From the NCBI RefSeq assembly GCF_002335745.1, contig NZ_NIST01000001.1, forward strand, positions 2,681,636 to 2,745,635: 64,000 nucleotides of DNA. The letters run 5' to 3'. The notes beneath the pieces were generated by a model. It was not told where the DNA came from. It was given only the letters and a program-made list of their open reading frames with translations, and made no database searches. Origin of the DNA: Evansella halocellulosilytica (GTDB lineage: Bacteria > Bacillota > Bacilli > Bacillales > Salisediminibacteriaceae). The position numbers and the translations under genes are program-made. This document shows positions 49,503 to 58,909 of the stretch, piece after piece (position 1 is the stretch's first letter; each line of letters starts with the position of its first letter).

Positions 49503-49563
49503 TTGACAATGATTCTCATTGAAACTATACTTGTAATTGTCAATGAGGTGATAATCATTCTCA
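49503..49563 (+). promoter_or_regulatory. Iron-regulated promoter with two Fur boxes
   Basis: A near-ideal SigA promoter has TTGACA (49503-49508), a 17-base spacer and TATACT (49526-49531). TGACAATGATTCTCA (49504-49518) overlaps the -35, and TGATAATCATTCTCA (49549-49563) lies just downstream of the start. Against the 7-1-7 Fur consensus TGATAATNATTATCA they differ by two and one bases. Iron-dependent repression of the importer genes is strongly expected. Confidence 0.9.
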
Positions 49564-49603
49564 ATTGAAGCGTTTTAATTTTACATAATTGAGTGGGGGG
49601 AAA

Positions 49604-50722
49604 ATGATGAAAAAATCATTAAAGTTTGGATTGTTTGCAATTATTTCTTTGTTATTATTAGTGGCTGCTGGATGCGGAGACAATGATGATTCTGCAGCAG
49701 ATCAAGATGATTCAGTTGATGATGAGGAAGATCAAAGTGAAGAAGTAGTAGAACATGATGGACAACTTGTAGTATACTCAGCACGTAACGAAAATTTTGT
49801 TGAACCACTATTAGATAAATTTGAACAAGAAACAGGTATTGAAGTTGTAGCTCTTCACGGAGCAGAGCCTTTACAAATTCAAGAAGAAGCAGGAAACGTT
49901 CAAGCTGATATTTACATTTCTAATGACTTAGGTGCATTAGGTTATCTTCATGGAGAAGGATTACTGGAAGGATCTAATCCAGATGGAATTGATACGATTC
50001 CAGAGGACTTCCGTGCGGATGACAACGCATACTTTGCGATTTCTGCTCGTTCACGAGGGTTTATTTACAATAAAGAGATGATTACAGAAGAAGAAATGCC
50101 AAAAAGTATTGAAGATTTATTCGATGCTAAATGGGCTGATGTCGAAAATGGTTACGCGATTACACGTGGTGGTAATGGAGGTATGCTAGGAAATGTTTCT
50201 GCACTTCGATATGAGTGGGGAGACGAAAAAACGGCTGACTGGATTGCTTCAATTAGAGAAAATGCAGCAGGTATTTTTGAAGGACACGGTGATATTCGAC
50301 GAGCAGTCGGTGCAGGAGAGCATGCTTTCGGGCTCGTAAATAACTATTATTTTCATCAGCAATTATTAGAAAATGACAATAATGTTGGCTTTATTTACCT
50401 TGATCAAGGTGAAGATGAAATGGGCGTAATTGCAAACGCAGCTGGTGTCGGTCTTGTAGCAAACGGACCGAACTCAGAAAATGCTCAAACGTTTCTAGAA
50501 TGGGTTTTATTACCTGAAAACCAAGTTGAGTTTGTTGGAGAATCTTTAGAGCTTTTAATTAATTCGGAATATGGTGCTGAATACCCGCCAGAAGTGGAGC
50601 CGCATATTGTTGAATTTGCAGATTTAAACGTTCAAGATATGCCAATTAAAGAACTTGGAAATTATTTTGAAGGTACGAGAGAATTGATTGAATCGTCTGG
50701 ATTAGATCTTGACTTAAGATAA
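49604..50722 (+). CDS. Ferric-iron ABC substrate-binding lipoprotein (FutA/FbpA-like)
   Basis: This 372-residue lipoprotein has a signal peptide with lipobox VAAGC (Cys24), followed by an acidic linker (about 25-54). The mature start LVVYSARNENFVEPLLDKF is typical of family 1 iron-binding proteins, as are YNKEMI and the Tyr pair NNYYFHQQ that would contact iron. The ATG at 49604 is in AAAATGATG behind GTGGGGGG. The double Fur box upstream supports iron as substrate. It is co-transcribed with the permease 28 bases downstream. Confidence 0.9.
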   Translation: MMKKSLKFGLFAIISLLLLVAAGCGDNDDSAADQDDSVDDEEDQSEEVVEHDGQLVVYSARNENFVEPLLDKFEQETGIEVVALHGAEPLQIQEEAGNVQADIYISNDLGALGYLHGEGLLEGSNPDGIDTIPEDFRADDNAYFAISARSRGFIYNKEMITEEEMPKSIEDLFDAKWADVENGYAITRGGNGGMLGNVSALRYEWGDEKTADWIASIRENAAGIFEGHGDIRRAVGAGEHAFGLVNNYYFHQQLLENDNNVGFIYLDQGEDEMGVIANAAGVGLVANGPNSENAQTFLEWVLLPENQVEFVGESLELLINSEYGAEYPPEVEPHIVEFADLNVQDMPIKELGNYFEGTRELIESSGLDLDLR

Positions 50723-50750
50723 ATATAGCAGTGTTTCAGGAGAGGGCATA

Positions 50751-52436
50751 ATGACGAACGAGAAAAACAATAAATCTCAATTAAATAATAAGCATGATGC
50801 CGAGGTTGGGGAGAAAAGCTCCCCAACCATTCTCCATTTCTTTAGAAGAAAATGGTTTAATATATGGAGGGGAAATCCTCCAGGGCTCATCTTATTGCTT
50901 TGTGGTGTGATGGTTGCACTCATTATGTCTGTGCCAATCATATATGTCGCATGGCGGTCGATGTTTGCAGGAACAGACAGATGGATGCGCCTTCTGGACG
51001 ATAGAATCCCTGAGTTGCTATGGAATACACTTTCTTTAACAGCAGCGGTAACAGGATGCGCGATCATTATTGGTGTCTCTCTCGCTTGGATTGTTGTTCG
51101 GACTGATATTCCAGGGCGAAAATGGTGGCAATGGCTGCTCGCTTTGCCGCTTGTCATTCCTCCATATGTCGGAGCGATGACATATATTATTGTATTCGGT
51201 CCAAGTGGCTGGGCGCGTGACGTATGGCGAGAAATACCTTGGCTAGTAAGATTAATTGGAGATTACCCGATCAATATTTACTCTTTTTGGGGTGTTTTCT
51301 TCGTTTTAACAATGTTTACATACCCGTATGTATTCTTAATCGCTAGTGCGTCACTAAGAAAAATGAATCGAAATTACGAAGAAGTTGCACGTTCACAAGG
51401 CTTGAGCACATCACAAGTTTTTTGGAAGGTGAACTTGCCATTCTTGAGACCTGCTATTGGAGCGGGAGCGATTTTGATTTCTTTGTATGTTTTGTCTGAC
51501 TTTGGAGCGATCGCGATGCTCCGTTATGTAACTTTTACAGCAGCAATTTATTATCAAAGAGCAGGTTTTGATACAGCTGCAGCTTCAGTATTAAGTTTAG
51601 TATTAATTGGCTTGACAGTTATTATTCTATGGATCGAGTCACGGACAAGGAAGAAAAATAAATACTACCAAACGTCAAATACGTTTAAAGAACCTGATAT
51701 TCTTCCACTAGGCAGGTGGAAAGCATTAACGGTCGTATATGTGATAATTGTGTTCAGTCTGTCTGTGTTACTTCCAATTATCGTATTAATCTATTGGTCT
51801 ATTATTGGGATTGGTATGGGAGCTTTAGATGAACGTTTTTTCGGATTTGCATGGAATAGTTTACAGGTGTCAGGTTTTGCTGCACTATTATGTATGGCAT
51901 TAGCATTACCAATTATTTATCTTAAATCTAGGTACCCGTCAGTAATATCGAGTACGATTGATAAGTTAAGTTATGCTGGTTATGCTCTTCCTGGTGTTAT
52001 TGTTGCACTTGGGATGGTGTTTATTTTTAATAATCACATTCCAGCGCTGTATAACACGTTCTATATGATTGCGATTGCTTTTGTCGTTCGATTCTTACCA
52101 CAAGCAATGCAATCAGGTGAAGCATCGCTTAGTCTTGTTTCGCCAAGAATTGATGAGGCTGCCAGAAGCTTAGGATACCCTCCTTGGAAGGTAATGATTA
52201 AAGTCATTATACCGACGATTTTACCAGGCGTACTTGCTGGAGGTGCTCTTGTCTTCGTTAGTTCCATTAAGGAGCTTCCAGCGACGTTAATGTTACGCCC
52301 CCCAGGGTTTGATACGCTAGCTGTAAGAATTTACTTTGAAGCGTCTGAGTCACTTTATCATTTAGCTGCACCATCAGCTTTAATAGTTATTATCGTTTCA
52401 TGTATACCACTCCGTTATTTATTAAAAAAATATTGA
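50751..52436 (+). CDS. Ferric-iron ABC permease (FutB/FbpB-like, two fused units)
   Basis: This 561-residue protein has about twelve membrane spans in two MetI-like halves. The coupling motifs are NYEEVARSQGLSTSQVFWKV near residue 205 and IDEAARSLGYPPWKVMIKV near 469. The first 30 residues are polar and cytosolic. This duplicated form is usual for FbpB/FutB. AGGAGAGGG precedes the ATG. No ATPase gene follows; a terminator comes next, so the ATPase must be encoded elsewhere. Confidence 0.92.
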   Translation: MTNEKNNKSQLNNKHDAEVGEKSSPTILHFFRRKWFNIWRGNPPGLILLLCGVMVALIMSVPIIYVAWRSMFAGTDRWMRLLDDRIPELLWNTLSLTAAVTGCAIIIGVSLAWIVVRTDIPGRKWWQWLLALPLVIPPYVGAMTYIIVFGPSGWARDVWREIPWLVRLIGDYPINIYSFWGVFFVLTMFTYPYVFLIASASLRKMNRNYEEVARSQGLSTSQVFWKVNLPFLRPAIGAGAILISLYVLSDFGAIAMLRYVTFTAAIYYQRAGFDTAAASVLSLVLIGLTVIILWIESRTRKKNKYYQTSNTFKEPDILPLGRWKALTVVYVIIVFSLSVLLPIIVLIYWSIIGIGMGALDERFFGFAWNSLQVSGFAALLCMALALPIIYLKSRYPSVISSTIDKLSYAGYALPGVIVALGMVFIFNNHIPALYNTFYMIAIAFVVRFLPQAMQSGEASLSLVSPRIDEAARSLGYPPWKVMIKVIIPTILPGVLAGGALVFVSSIKELPATLMLRPPGFDTLAVRIYFEASESLYHLAAPSALIVIIVSCIPLRYLLKKY

Positions 52437-52504
52437 AGAAACATGTTCCATAACGTATCGCTCACAACAATCGATTATTTATGGAAGCTTCCGTTACATG
52501 ATTA

Positions 52505-52547
52505 GGTTGATTGATAAGTGCCATCCACTTGTTAATCAACCCTTTTT
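52505..52547 (+). terminator. Terminator of the iron operon
   Basis: A 16-base arm GGTTGATTGATAAGTG pairs with CACTTGTTAATCAACC (one mismatch) around CCATC, followed by T5. Confidence 0.85.
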
Positions 52548-52557
52548 AATTCTTTCA

Positions 52558-52597
52558 ACACAAAATTGTCAGGGACCAGGTCTGTGACAATTTTGTG
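52558..52597. repeat. Hairpin ACAAAATTGTCA with TGACAATTTTGT
   Basis: The 13-base arms (52559-52571 and 52585-52597) enclose GGGACCAGGTCTG. A second hairpin with the same outer word (AAATTG and CAATTT, plus CGGGGG and CCCCCG) lies at 53345-53376 after the DUF1906 gene. The two flank that gene and may be terminators or a small dispersed repeat. Confidence 0.55.
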
Positions 52598-52693
52598 AAC
52601 TAGAAGGATGTGCGTTATACATTGGATAACGGCTAGGGAGGTGCACATAGGCAAGCTGATATGCATATAGTTAGCGATTAGGAGGGGTGTGCA

Positions 52694-53344
52694 ATGCCTA
52701 ATATTATATGGGGAGTAGACTCTGCTGCAGCTGTAGACGAATCGTTGTATGATTGTGTAGTGGAAAGCTTTGGTTTCCCTGATTTTTGGGGGAGGTATTT
52801 AAATACAATCCCTGATATCAGTGAAGGGTTGACGGTTGAAGAGATTCGTTTTATAAATGATAACGGTATAAGAGTGATGCCAATTTATAATAATTTCCAA
52901 GAGTCTGTTGGGTATCGGGAAGGAACTGTTGCGGCAAGAAATGCGATTTTTAATGCAAGAAGGTTAGGGATTAGCCCTGGAGTATTCATCTTTGCGAATA
53001 TCGAGCATTTTTTTGCTGTTGATGCAGACTGGATAATTGGGTGGGCAGATACCTTTTTGAATAGTGATTACCGCCCTGGGTACTATCACGACCCAATTGA
53101 AGGGGAGTTTCAGGCTGCTTATTGTGAGGCAGTTGAAAGAAGTGAAAATGTTAGGGTTCAGTCTGTATTATGGAGTGCAGAACCTGAACCTGGAGTGACT
53201 CCAAAGGATGAACATCCTCCCTTTAACCCAGCATTACCAGAATGTGAAGCAAACGTGTGGGCTTGGCAATATGGACGGGATGCAGCTGAATGTCCGATCG
53301 ATACAGTATTAATTGAGCAAAGGCTTTATACAGAATTACATTAA
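52694..53344 (+). CDS. DUF1906 (Rv2525c-like) glycoside-hydrolase-like protein
   Basis: This 216-residue protein starts IIWGVDSAAAVDESLYDCVV and continues with FWGRYLNTIPDISEGLTVEE, here WGRYLNT, and IFANIEHFF. The pattern is that of DUF1906, a TIM barrel related to GH25 lysozymes. The GVD start and an acidic residue after strand 4 (NIEHF) fit the usual active-site positions. No signal peptide is visible, so it may act in the spore or mother cell, or be released by lysis. AGGAGGGG precedes the ATG. Flanked by hairpins; monocistronic. Confidence 0.78.
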   Translation: MPNIIWGVDSAAAVDESLYDCVVESFGFPDFWGRYLNTIPDISEGLTVEEIRFINDNGIRVMPIYNNFQESVGYREGTVAARNAIFNARRLGISPGVFIFANIEHFFAVDADWIIGWADTFLNSDYRPGYYHDPIEGEFQAAYCEAVERSENVRVQSVLWSAEPEPGVTPKDEHPPFNPALPECEANVWAWQYGRDAAECPIDTVLIEQRLYTELH

Positions 53345-53638
53345 ATTGTCGGGGGTAATACCCCCGGCAATTTTGTGAAAAGTGGAAAGTGAAAATGTTA
53401 TACTGATTATGCAGTATGATGAAGGAAAAATGAATGAGTTTGAGTAGTGTTGATAATAAGAGGAGTAGGACATCTAGCTGTTCACCGTTACTTACTTAAT
53501 GATCATAATATTGGACAGGTAAATACATTGTCTTGCACTACGTGTGATGCTTTTTTGATAAAATAATTGTAAGGACACAAAAATAATGACTGTGATTATT
53601 TTGAAGCAAGCAAACGTATAAATACAGGGGTGATTGAA

Positions 53639-54001
53639 ATGAAGAACTTAGTTGAAGAAGATGGCGTGTTCGTCACAGAAATGATGATTGTCAATGATAA
53701 GAGTGAAGTCGTTTTATCACATGTTTTAGTCGATACTAGCTCAAAGCATACCGTCATCTCCTCTGAATCGGCGATCAAAGCAGGATTAATTTTAGATCAT
53801 GAACAAGAAGGTAAAAGTGAGAATAAAGAAGCGGGATTTATTAAGCTTGGTAATATAACGATTCATGACTTTCAAATTAAAGTGAAGGATGCAGATCAGT
53901 TGAATGGCTATGATGGTGTTTTAGGGGTTGACTTTTTAAAAAAGGTTGGAGCAGTCATTAATCTCGGAAGCTTGACGATCTATAAAGCAAACGTAAAATA
54001 A
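53639..54001 (+). CDS. Retropepsin-like aspartic protease domain protein
   Basis: This 120-residue protein has the fold signature of single-domain retropepsins: SHVLVDTSSKHTVIS (residues about 28-42), with the catalytic triplet as DTS where DTG or DSG is usual, then the flap region and YDGVLGVDFLKKVGAVIN, matching the conserved GxDxL segment. It would need to dimerise. The ATG at 53639 follows CAGGGGTG. Substrate and activity unknown. The stretch between 53377 and 53638 holds no clear gene. Confidence 0.75.
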   Translation: MKNLVEEDGVFVTEMMIVNDKSEVVLSHVLVDTSSKHTVISSESAIKAGLILDHEQEGKSENKEAGFIKLGNITIHDFQIKVKDADQLNGYDGVLGVDFLKKVGAVINLGSLTIYKANVK

Positions 54002-54060
54002 TTTGGTTGAAACATCAATAGTAGAGCCACCTGTGTGAATCAAAGTGCTAATGAAATAGT

Positions 54061-54096
54061 AAAAAAAGAGCGAAGTCCGAATATACTTCGCTCTTA
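54061..54096 (-). terminator. Terminator after the small membrane gene
   Basis: On the minus strand AGAGCGAAGT pairs with ACTTCGCTCT, then T6. It may also end the retropepsin-like gene from the plus side. Confidence 0.8.
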
Positions 54097-54107
54097 ATCG
54101 TCGTTCG

Positions 54108-54305
54108 TCAATTGTTGTTTTTTCTACTTTCTTCAAACGGTTCGTACGCATTTGCTTCTAATTCCTTTTGCTTTTCCAGTGCTTTTTTTTCAGCTTTTTT
54201 CAGCTTTCTAACTGTGAAATATGTAGCAAGAAATACGACAATTAACACGATATATGCATAGGCAAAATTTGTTTCAGAAGGATCTGGCATTGTAAAGAAG
54301 TCCAT
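54108..54305 (-). CDS. Small single-span membrane protein
   Basis: This 65-residue protein has one membrane helix (YAYIVLIVVFLATYFTV, about 16-32) and a long charged helix KKAEKKALEKQKELEANAY. AAGGTAG lies before the ATG at 54305 and a terminator follows the stop, which supports a real gene. It is divergent from the HAD gene. No family recognised. Confidence 0.65.
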   Translation of the reverse strand: MDFFTMPDPSETNFAYAYIVLIVVFLATYFTVRKLKKAEKKALEKQKELEANAYEPFEESRKNNN

Positions 54306-54495
54306 CTAAGACCACTACCTTTCAAATACATAAAGACATTCATACGTATTATAACAATGAACCGAAAAAATTACTAATGGTAGTGTTTGAATGCCGATCT
54401 TTTTTAAAAGGACATTCTTAGTTTCTATGTCGATAATCGTTTTAGTAAGTGAATCAATGAGTATGTTACACTGAACAAAAAAGGAGAACTGTAAG

Positions 54496-55164
54496 ATGAT
54501 TAAAGCAGTTATTTTTGATTGTGACGGACTTATAGTAGATACTGAAACACCTTGGTACAAAGCATTTAAAGCCATTTATCAAGATTACGAGATTGATTTA
54601 CCGCTTGAATTATATGCTCAATGTATTGGTAATACAACACAAGAGGAGTTTGATCCTCACATATATTTAGAAGCGCAATCACGTATGAAAATTGACAAAG
54701 GGGAAATGGAAAATAGAGCGAAACAATTACATTCAGAAATGATGACGGACGAAAAACTTCGTCCCGGTGTTAAGAACTATTTACAGGCAGCAAAGAATGC
54801 TGGTTTAAAAATTGGTCTTGCTTCAAGTTCTGACCGGGACTGGATCGATTATTATTTAAAAAAGTATAATCTTGTATCATTTTTTGACACGATACAAACA
54901 GGGGATACGGTTGAAGTTGTCAAGCCTCACCCTGAATTGTACGAAAATGCCATTAAAGCGTTAGACGTGGAACCTCATGAAGCAGTTGCATTTGAAGACT
55001 CCGTAAATGGACTTGTTGCAGCAAAAAGTGCAGGACTTAAATGCGTCATTGTACCGAACGAAGCCACTTCTGTATTAACCTTTGATAATTATGATTTGCG
55101 ACTTTCTTCAATGGAAGAAAAGAATTTTGAAGGTGTGATGAAAACAATACTAGCAGCACGTTAA
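54496..55164 (+). CDS. HAD-family phosphatase, beta-phosphoglucomutase type (YhcW-like)
   Basis: This 222-residue protein has HAD motif I FDCDGLIVDTE (nucleophile Asp8), motif II ASSSD, Lys in VVKPHPELY (motif III) and motif IV FEDSVNG. A helical cap lies at about 18-85. This matches the phosphoglucomutase-like HAD subgroup and resembles B. subtilis YhcW. AAAAGGAG precedes the ATG. The substrate is probably a sugar phosphate. Monocistronic. Confidence 0.88.
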   Translation: MIKAVIFDCDGLIVDTETPWYKAFKAIYQDYEIDLPLELYAQCIGNTTQEEFDPHIYLEAQSRMKIDKGEMENRAKQLHSEMMTDEKLRPGVKNYLQAAKNAGLKIGLASSSDRDWIDYYLKKYNLVSFFDTIQTGDTVEVVKPHPELYENAIKALDVEPHEAVAFEDSVNGLVAAKSAGLKCVIVPNEATSVLTFDNYDLRLSSMEEKNFEGVMKTILAAR

Positions 55165-55532
55165 TTGATGGCAATTCTTTACTGTCTTCTATAAATGTAT
55201 TTAATTCGTTTCTGTCACTATTGAAACCTTTTACGGTTAAATACGTAACATAATTAAAATGTTTGATAAAGGGATGACAGTAATGGAAGAAAAAAAGTAA
55301 AGAAAGAGAGATCTTCTCCTTATCACACATTTGATATGATTCTTGAAGCACTAACATATTTGCCTCAAATATTGTCACGGGTGATGAAAGATTTTCTCTT
55401 TAATTTGAGTATTGCTTATGTCATGGGATAATGCCCAATAAAAAGCGAAGAATACATGTATACATAAATAAAGTGAGCATAATGACATGATATATCTTCA
55501 TGTACGAACATGCGTGCAATTGGAGGGGTTAT
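55165..55532. other. Intergenic region without a recognised gene
   Basis: This 368-base AT-rich stretch contains no convincing ORF on the plus strand. A long open frame on the minus strand has poor codon use and is considered a shadow. The promoter of the following small gene probably lies here. Confidence 0.4.
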
Positions 55533-55832
55533 ATGGATTGGATTGCCTCCCAGCCTTATGTGAAGGTCGTAAGGGAGATACAAGGCCTTGAACAAGTAAA
55601 TATAGAAGAGAAGCGAACAATTTATTTATATGAAGATCGCATTGTAACGGGGTATCGCGAGTTTCCTTTCCATACTGTTTTTGATATGTCATTCAGGCAC
55701 ATAGCAGGAGATGACAGTATCTTTTACTTGCATACGAGCCGTGGTGTTTTTTCGTATACAATAAAGTCAGATCCAACTGATTTTATTAATCATTTTAAAC
55801 AATTAGAAAAAAAGAAAAGGGATGAATTATAA
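55533..55832 (+). CDS. Conserved small hypothetical protein
   Basis: This 99-residue protein starts MDWIASQPYVKVVREIQGLE and continues KRTIYLYEDRIVTGYREFPF, then YLHTSRGVFSYTIKSD. Alternating strands with a short C-terminal helix suggest a small beta-rich domain. The ATG at 55533 was chosen for its ribosome site GGAGGGG. I recognise the style of a Bacillaceae conserved protein but cannot assign a function. Confidence 0.72.
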   Translation: MDWIASQPYVKVVREIQGLEQVNIEEKRTIYLYEDRIVTGYREFPFHTVFDMSFRHIAGDDSIFYLHTSRGVFSYTIKSDPTDFINHFKQLEKKKRDEL

Positions 55833-55848
55833 CGCATAAATGATTAGA

Positions 55849-55912
55849 AAACCAATGTGAGGAGCATTGGTTTTTTCATGAAAAAAACCTGAGAAGGATT
55901 TCTTCTCAGGTA
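55849..55912. terminator. Two back-to-back terminators
   Basis: AAACCAATG with CATTGGTTT plus T6 (55849-55876) ends the plus-strand small gene. CCTGAGAAG with CTTCTCAGG (about 55889-55911) followed on the minus strand by T6 ends the peptide ABC operon. Confidence 0.85.
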
Positions 55913-55917
55913 TAACA

Positions 55918-56931
55918 TTAATAGTTAGGCTTCATTTCTCCAGATTCGATTTCCTCGATATAGTGACACGCTGCTTGATGATCAGGAACCATACCGGATT
56001 CAGTGGTGCGAAGCTCAGGAACTTCTTTCGCACATAAGTCCGTTGCAAAGGGACAGCGCGTATGAAAACGGCACCCTGCTGGAGGGTTAATTGGTGATGG
56101 AATATCACCTTGTAAAATAATTTGTTCCCTTTGTTCTTTCGGGTTTGGAACTGGGATTGCTGATAATAACGTTTTCGTATAAGGGTGCTTCGGATTATCA
56201 AATAAAGACTTTTTATCTGCAATTTCCACGATTTTACCTAAATACATAACGATAACTCGGTCAGAAATGTGTCTGACAACACCTAAGTCGTGAGAGATGA
56301 ACAAATATGTTAAGTTCAATTCACGTTGTAATTTTTTTAATAAATTCAACACTTGTGCTTGAATGGATACGTCTAAAGCAGATACAGATTCGTCACATAT
56401 AATAAGCTTAGGATCGACCGAAAGCGCTCGTGCAATGCCGATTCGCTGTCGCTGACCTCCACTAAATTCATGCGGGAAACGGTCAAGCTTATCAGGACCT
56501 AATCCAACAGTTTCAAGTAATTCAATCATTCGGTCATATCGCTTTTCTTTAGGAAGAACATTTTGAATTGCCATCGCTTCATTTAAGATTTGTCTTACTG
56601 TTTGACGAGGGTTAATCGATGCGTATGGATCCTGGAAAATAATTTGCAAATCTTTACGCATTTTTCTCATCTCACGACGGCTAATGCCTAGAAGGTCTTT
56701 CCCATCAAATGAAATCTCGCCGGATGTAGGCTCATCAAGGCGAAGGATAGCACGTCCCGTCGTTGACTTCCCACAACCAGATTCCCCTACGATACTTAAC
56801 GTTTCACCAGCTTTAATACTAAAGCTAATATCATCAACAGCTTTTACGTCATTAATTTTTCGTCCGAATATTCCCCCTTTAATAGGGAAGTATTGTTTAA
56901 GATTCTTTACTTGTAAAAGATCCGTAGTCAT
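55918..56931 (-). CDS. Peptide ABC transporter ATP-binding protein (OppF/DppF type)
   Basis: This 337-residue ATPase has Walker [11 protein letters not shown] loop [11 protein letters not shown], signature [15 protein letters not shown] and Walker [13 protein letters not shown]. The C-terminal oligopeptide-transporter extension has the Cys cluster [14 protein letters not shown]. It powers peptide import together with the preceding ATPase. The start overlaps the end of that gene by 35 bases, so translation is coupled. It is the last gene of the minus-strand operon. Confidence 0.92.
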   Translation of the reverse strand: MTTDLLQVKNLKQYFPIKGGIFGRKINDVKAVDDISFSIKAGETLSIVGESGCGKSTTGRAILRLDEPTSGEISFDGKDLLGISRREMRKMRKDLQIIFQDPYASINPRQTVRQILNEAMAIQNVLPKEKRYDRMIELLETVGLGPDKLDRFPHEFSGGQRQRIGIARALSVDPKLIICDESVSALDVSIQAQVLNLLKKLQRELNLTYLFISHDLGVVRHISDRVIVMYLGKIVEIADKKSLFDNPKHPYTKTLLSAIPVPNPKEQREQIILQGDIPSPINPPAGCRFHTRCPFATDLCAKEVPELRTTESGMVPDHQAACHYIEEIESGEMKPNY

Positions 56932-57934
56932 CTTTCACACTCACCTCCTGACCATCCCACTTGTCTGAATAAATCCAGCAGCGGACTTGGGCTTCATTAT
57001 TTAACTCTTTTAAACTAGGAAGCTCATTCGTACATAGCTCTGTTGCAAAAGGACACCGTGGTGCAAAACGACAGCCTTCTGGCATATTCTCTGGTGTTGG
57101 AACCATTCCTTTAATAATATTTAATTCGTCTTGATCGATATCATGACGTGGTAATGATTCAAGTAATCCAACCGTATATGGGTGTTGTGGTGATGCAAAC
57201 AACGATTCAACATCCGCATACTCGACAATTTTACCGGCATACATAACAGCAACATAGTCACACGTTTCAGCGACAACACCTAAATCGTGGGTAATGAGAA
57301 TTTGCGACATGCCTAATTCGTTTTGAAGCTTATTAATTAGTCGTAATATTTGAGCTTGTATCGTCACGTCTAAAGCTGTTGTCGGTTCATCAGAAATGAG
57401 TAATTGCGGATTGCAGGCTAACGCAATCGCAATCATTACTCGTTGTCTCATACCACCAGATAATTCATGGGGGTATTGTTTTAAACGAGCTTTCGGAGAT
57501 GGGATTCCAACGAGCTCAAGCATACTTAATGCTTTTTTCAAAGCTTCTTTTTTAGAAAGCTTTTCATGAATCATATACGACTCAGCGATTTGATCCCCAA
57601 CTGTAAATACAGGGTTTAAAGAAGTCATCGGTTCTTGGAAAATCATAGATATTTGGTTGCCACGAATACTTCGCATTTCCGCTTCCGTTTTATCTAAAAG
57701 ATTCTCATCATTAAATAAAATTTCCCCTCCTTTGATCTTACCCGGATCTTGGATAAGTCGCATAATGGACAGGGAGGTAATACTTTTACCTGAACCTGAT
57801 TCTCCAACAATTCCGAGTGTTTTTCCGCTTGGAACAGAGAAGGAAACGCCGTCTACAGCTTTAACTTCGCCTTTATCTGTAAAAAACGATGTTTGTAAAT
57901 TTTTCACATCAATAATTGATTTTGTAGGTTCCAT
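56897..57934 (-). CDS. Peptide ABC transporter ATP-binding protein (OppD/DppD type)
   Basis: This 345-residue ATPase has Walker [11 protein letters not shown] loop [12 protein letters not shown], signature [15 protein letters not shown], Walker [13 protein letters not shown] and the C-terminal [14 protein letters not shown] cluster. The ATG at 57934 was chosen for AAAGGTGGG upstream. It pairs with the OppF/DppF-type ATPase. The permease gene ends 37 bases upstream. Confidence 0.92.
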   Translation of the reverse strand: MEPTKSIIDVKNLQTSFFTDKGEVKAVDGVSFSVPSGKTLGIVGESGSGKSITSLSIMRLIQDPGKIKGGEILFNDENLLDKTEAEMRSIRGNQISMIFQEPMTSLNPVFTVGDQIAESYMIHEKLSKKEALKKALSMLELVGIPSPKARLKQYPHELSGGMRQRVMIAIALACNPQLLISDEPTTALDVTIQAQILRLINKLQNELGMSQILITHDLGVVAETCDYVAVMYAGKIVEYADVESLFASPQHPYTVGLLESLPRHDIDQDELNIIKGMVPTPENMPEGCRFAPRCPFATELCTNELPSLKELNNEAQVRCWIYSDKWDGQEVSVKDDYGSFTSKES

Positions 57935-57970
57935 GATCTTAATCCCACCTTTCAATACAAAGGATAACTA

Positions 57971-58894
57971 TTAATCTAGTTCAATACGTTTATTTAAGAA
58001 TCGGTATGAAATATCAACAATTAAGTTAACGAGAACAAAAAGTAAAGCAAGAATTAACACAGTTCCTTGTACGATCGGGAAGTCACGGGCAGCGATTGCC
58101 TCGACAACGAAGCGCCCCATTCCATTAATTGCAAAAACAGCTTCGGTTAAGACGGCTCCTCCGAGTAACGTCCCAAATTGAAGGCCGACAACGGTCACGA
58201 CTGGAATTAATGCATTACGCAAGGCGTGTTTGTAAATAATATAACGTTCTTTAACCCCTTTTGCACGTGCTGTGCGAATATAATCTTGGCTGATCACTTC
58301 GAGCATTGAAGATCGGGTCATTCGTGCAATAATCGCAGCCCCTGCTGTTCCGAGAGTAATGACCGGTAAAACGATTTGACTTGGTGAGCCCCAGCCAGAA
58401 ACAGGGAACCAGCCAAGCGGATCTAAGGCGAAATATTGAATTAACATGAGTCCGAGCCAAAAGTTCGGCATGGATAGACCGAATAAAGCGACGATCATAA
58501 TTGCAACATCCGTAAATGTATGACGCTTTGTCGCAGAAATAATTCCCGCAATTAACCCTAGGAAAATACTTAAAATCGTACTATAAAAAGCCAATTCGAT
58601 GGTCACCCAGAAACGTGAACCGATCTCAGAAGTAACTGGCCTTCCACTTCGAATTGAGTTTCCTAAATCACCTTGTACAACACCACTAATGAAACTACCG
58701 TATTGAACCGGTAACGGGTCATTTAAACCTAACCTGTCTCGTAATTGTTCCACTTGTTCTTCACGTGCACTTTCCCCAGCTATAATTTGAGCAGGATCCC
58801 CTGGTATGAGGTGCATCATTAAAAATACTAGAATGGTAACACCAATAATGACAGGGATCGTTTGGATCAGTCTTCTAATAATATATACGAACAA
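57971..58894 (-). CDS. Peptide ABC transporter permease (DppB type)
   Basis: This 307-residue permease starts [20 protein letters not shown] and has [14 protein letters not shown] near residue 28, six membrane spans, and the coupling loop [21 protein letters not shown], here [11 protein letters not shown]. These are hallmarks of DppB/OppB. It lies between the DppC-type permease (16 bases upstream) and the ATPase genes in one operon. Confidence 0.92.
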   Translation of the reverse strand: MFVYIIRRLIQTIPVIIGVTILVFLMMHLIPGDPAQIIAGESAREEQVEQLRDRLGLNDPLPVQYGSFISGVVQGDLGNSIRSGRPVTSEIGSRFWVTIELAFYSTILSIFLGLIAGIISATKRHTFTDVAIMIVALFGLSMPNFWLGLMLIQYFALDPLGWFPVSGWGSPSQIVLPVITLGTAGAAIIARMTRSSMLEVISQDYIRTARAKGVKERYIIYKHALRNALIPVVTVVGLQFGTLLGGAVLTEAVFAINGMGRFVVEAIAARDFPIVQGTVLILALLFVLVNLIVDISYRFLNKRIELD

Positions 58895-58909
58895 TGTTTC
58901 TCACCTCTC

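Noticed and set aside
53400-53530. Possible gene remnant reading LIIRGVGHLAVHRYLLNDHN
   Set aside because: Too short, without a usable start site, and no family could be assigned.
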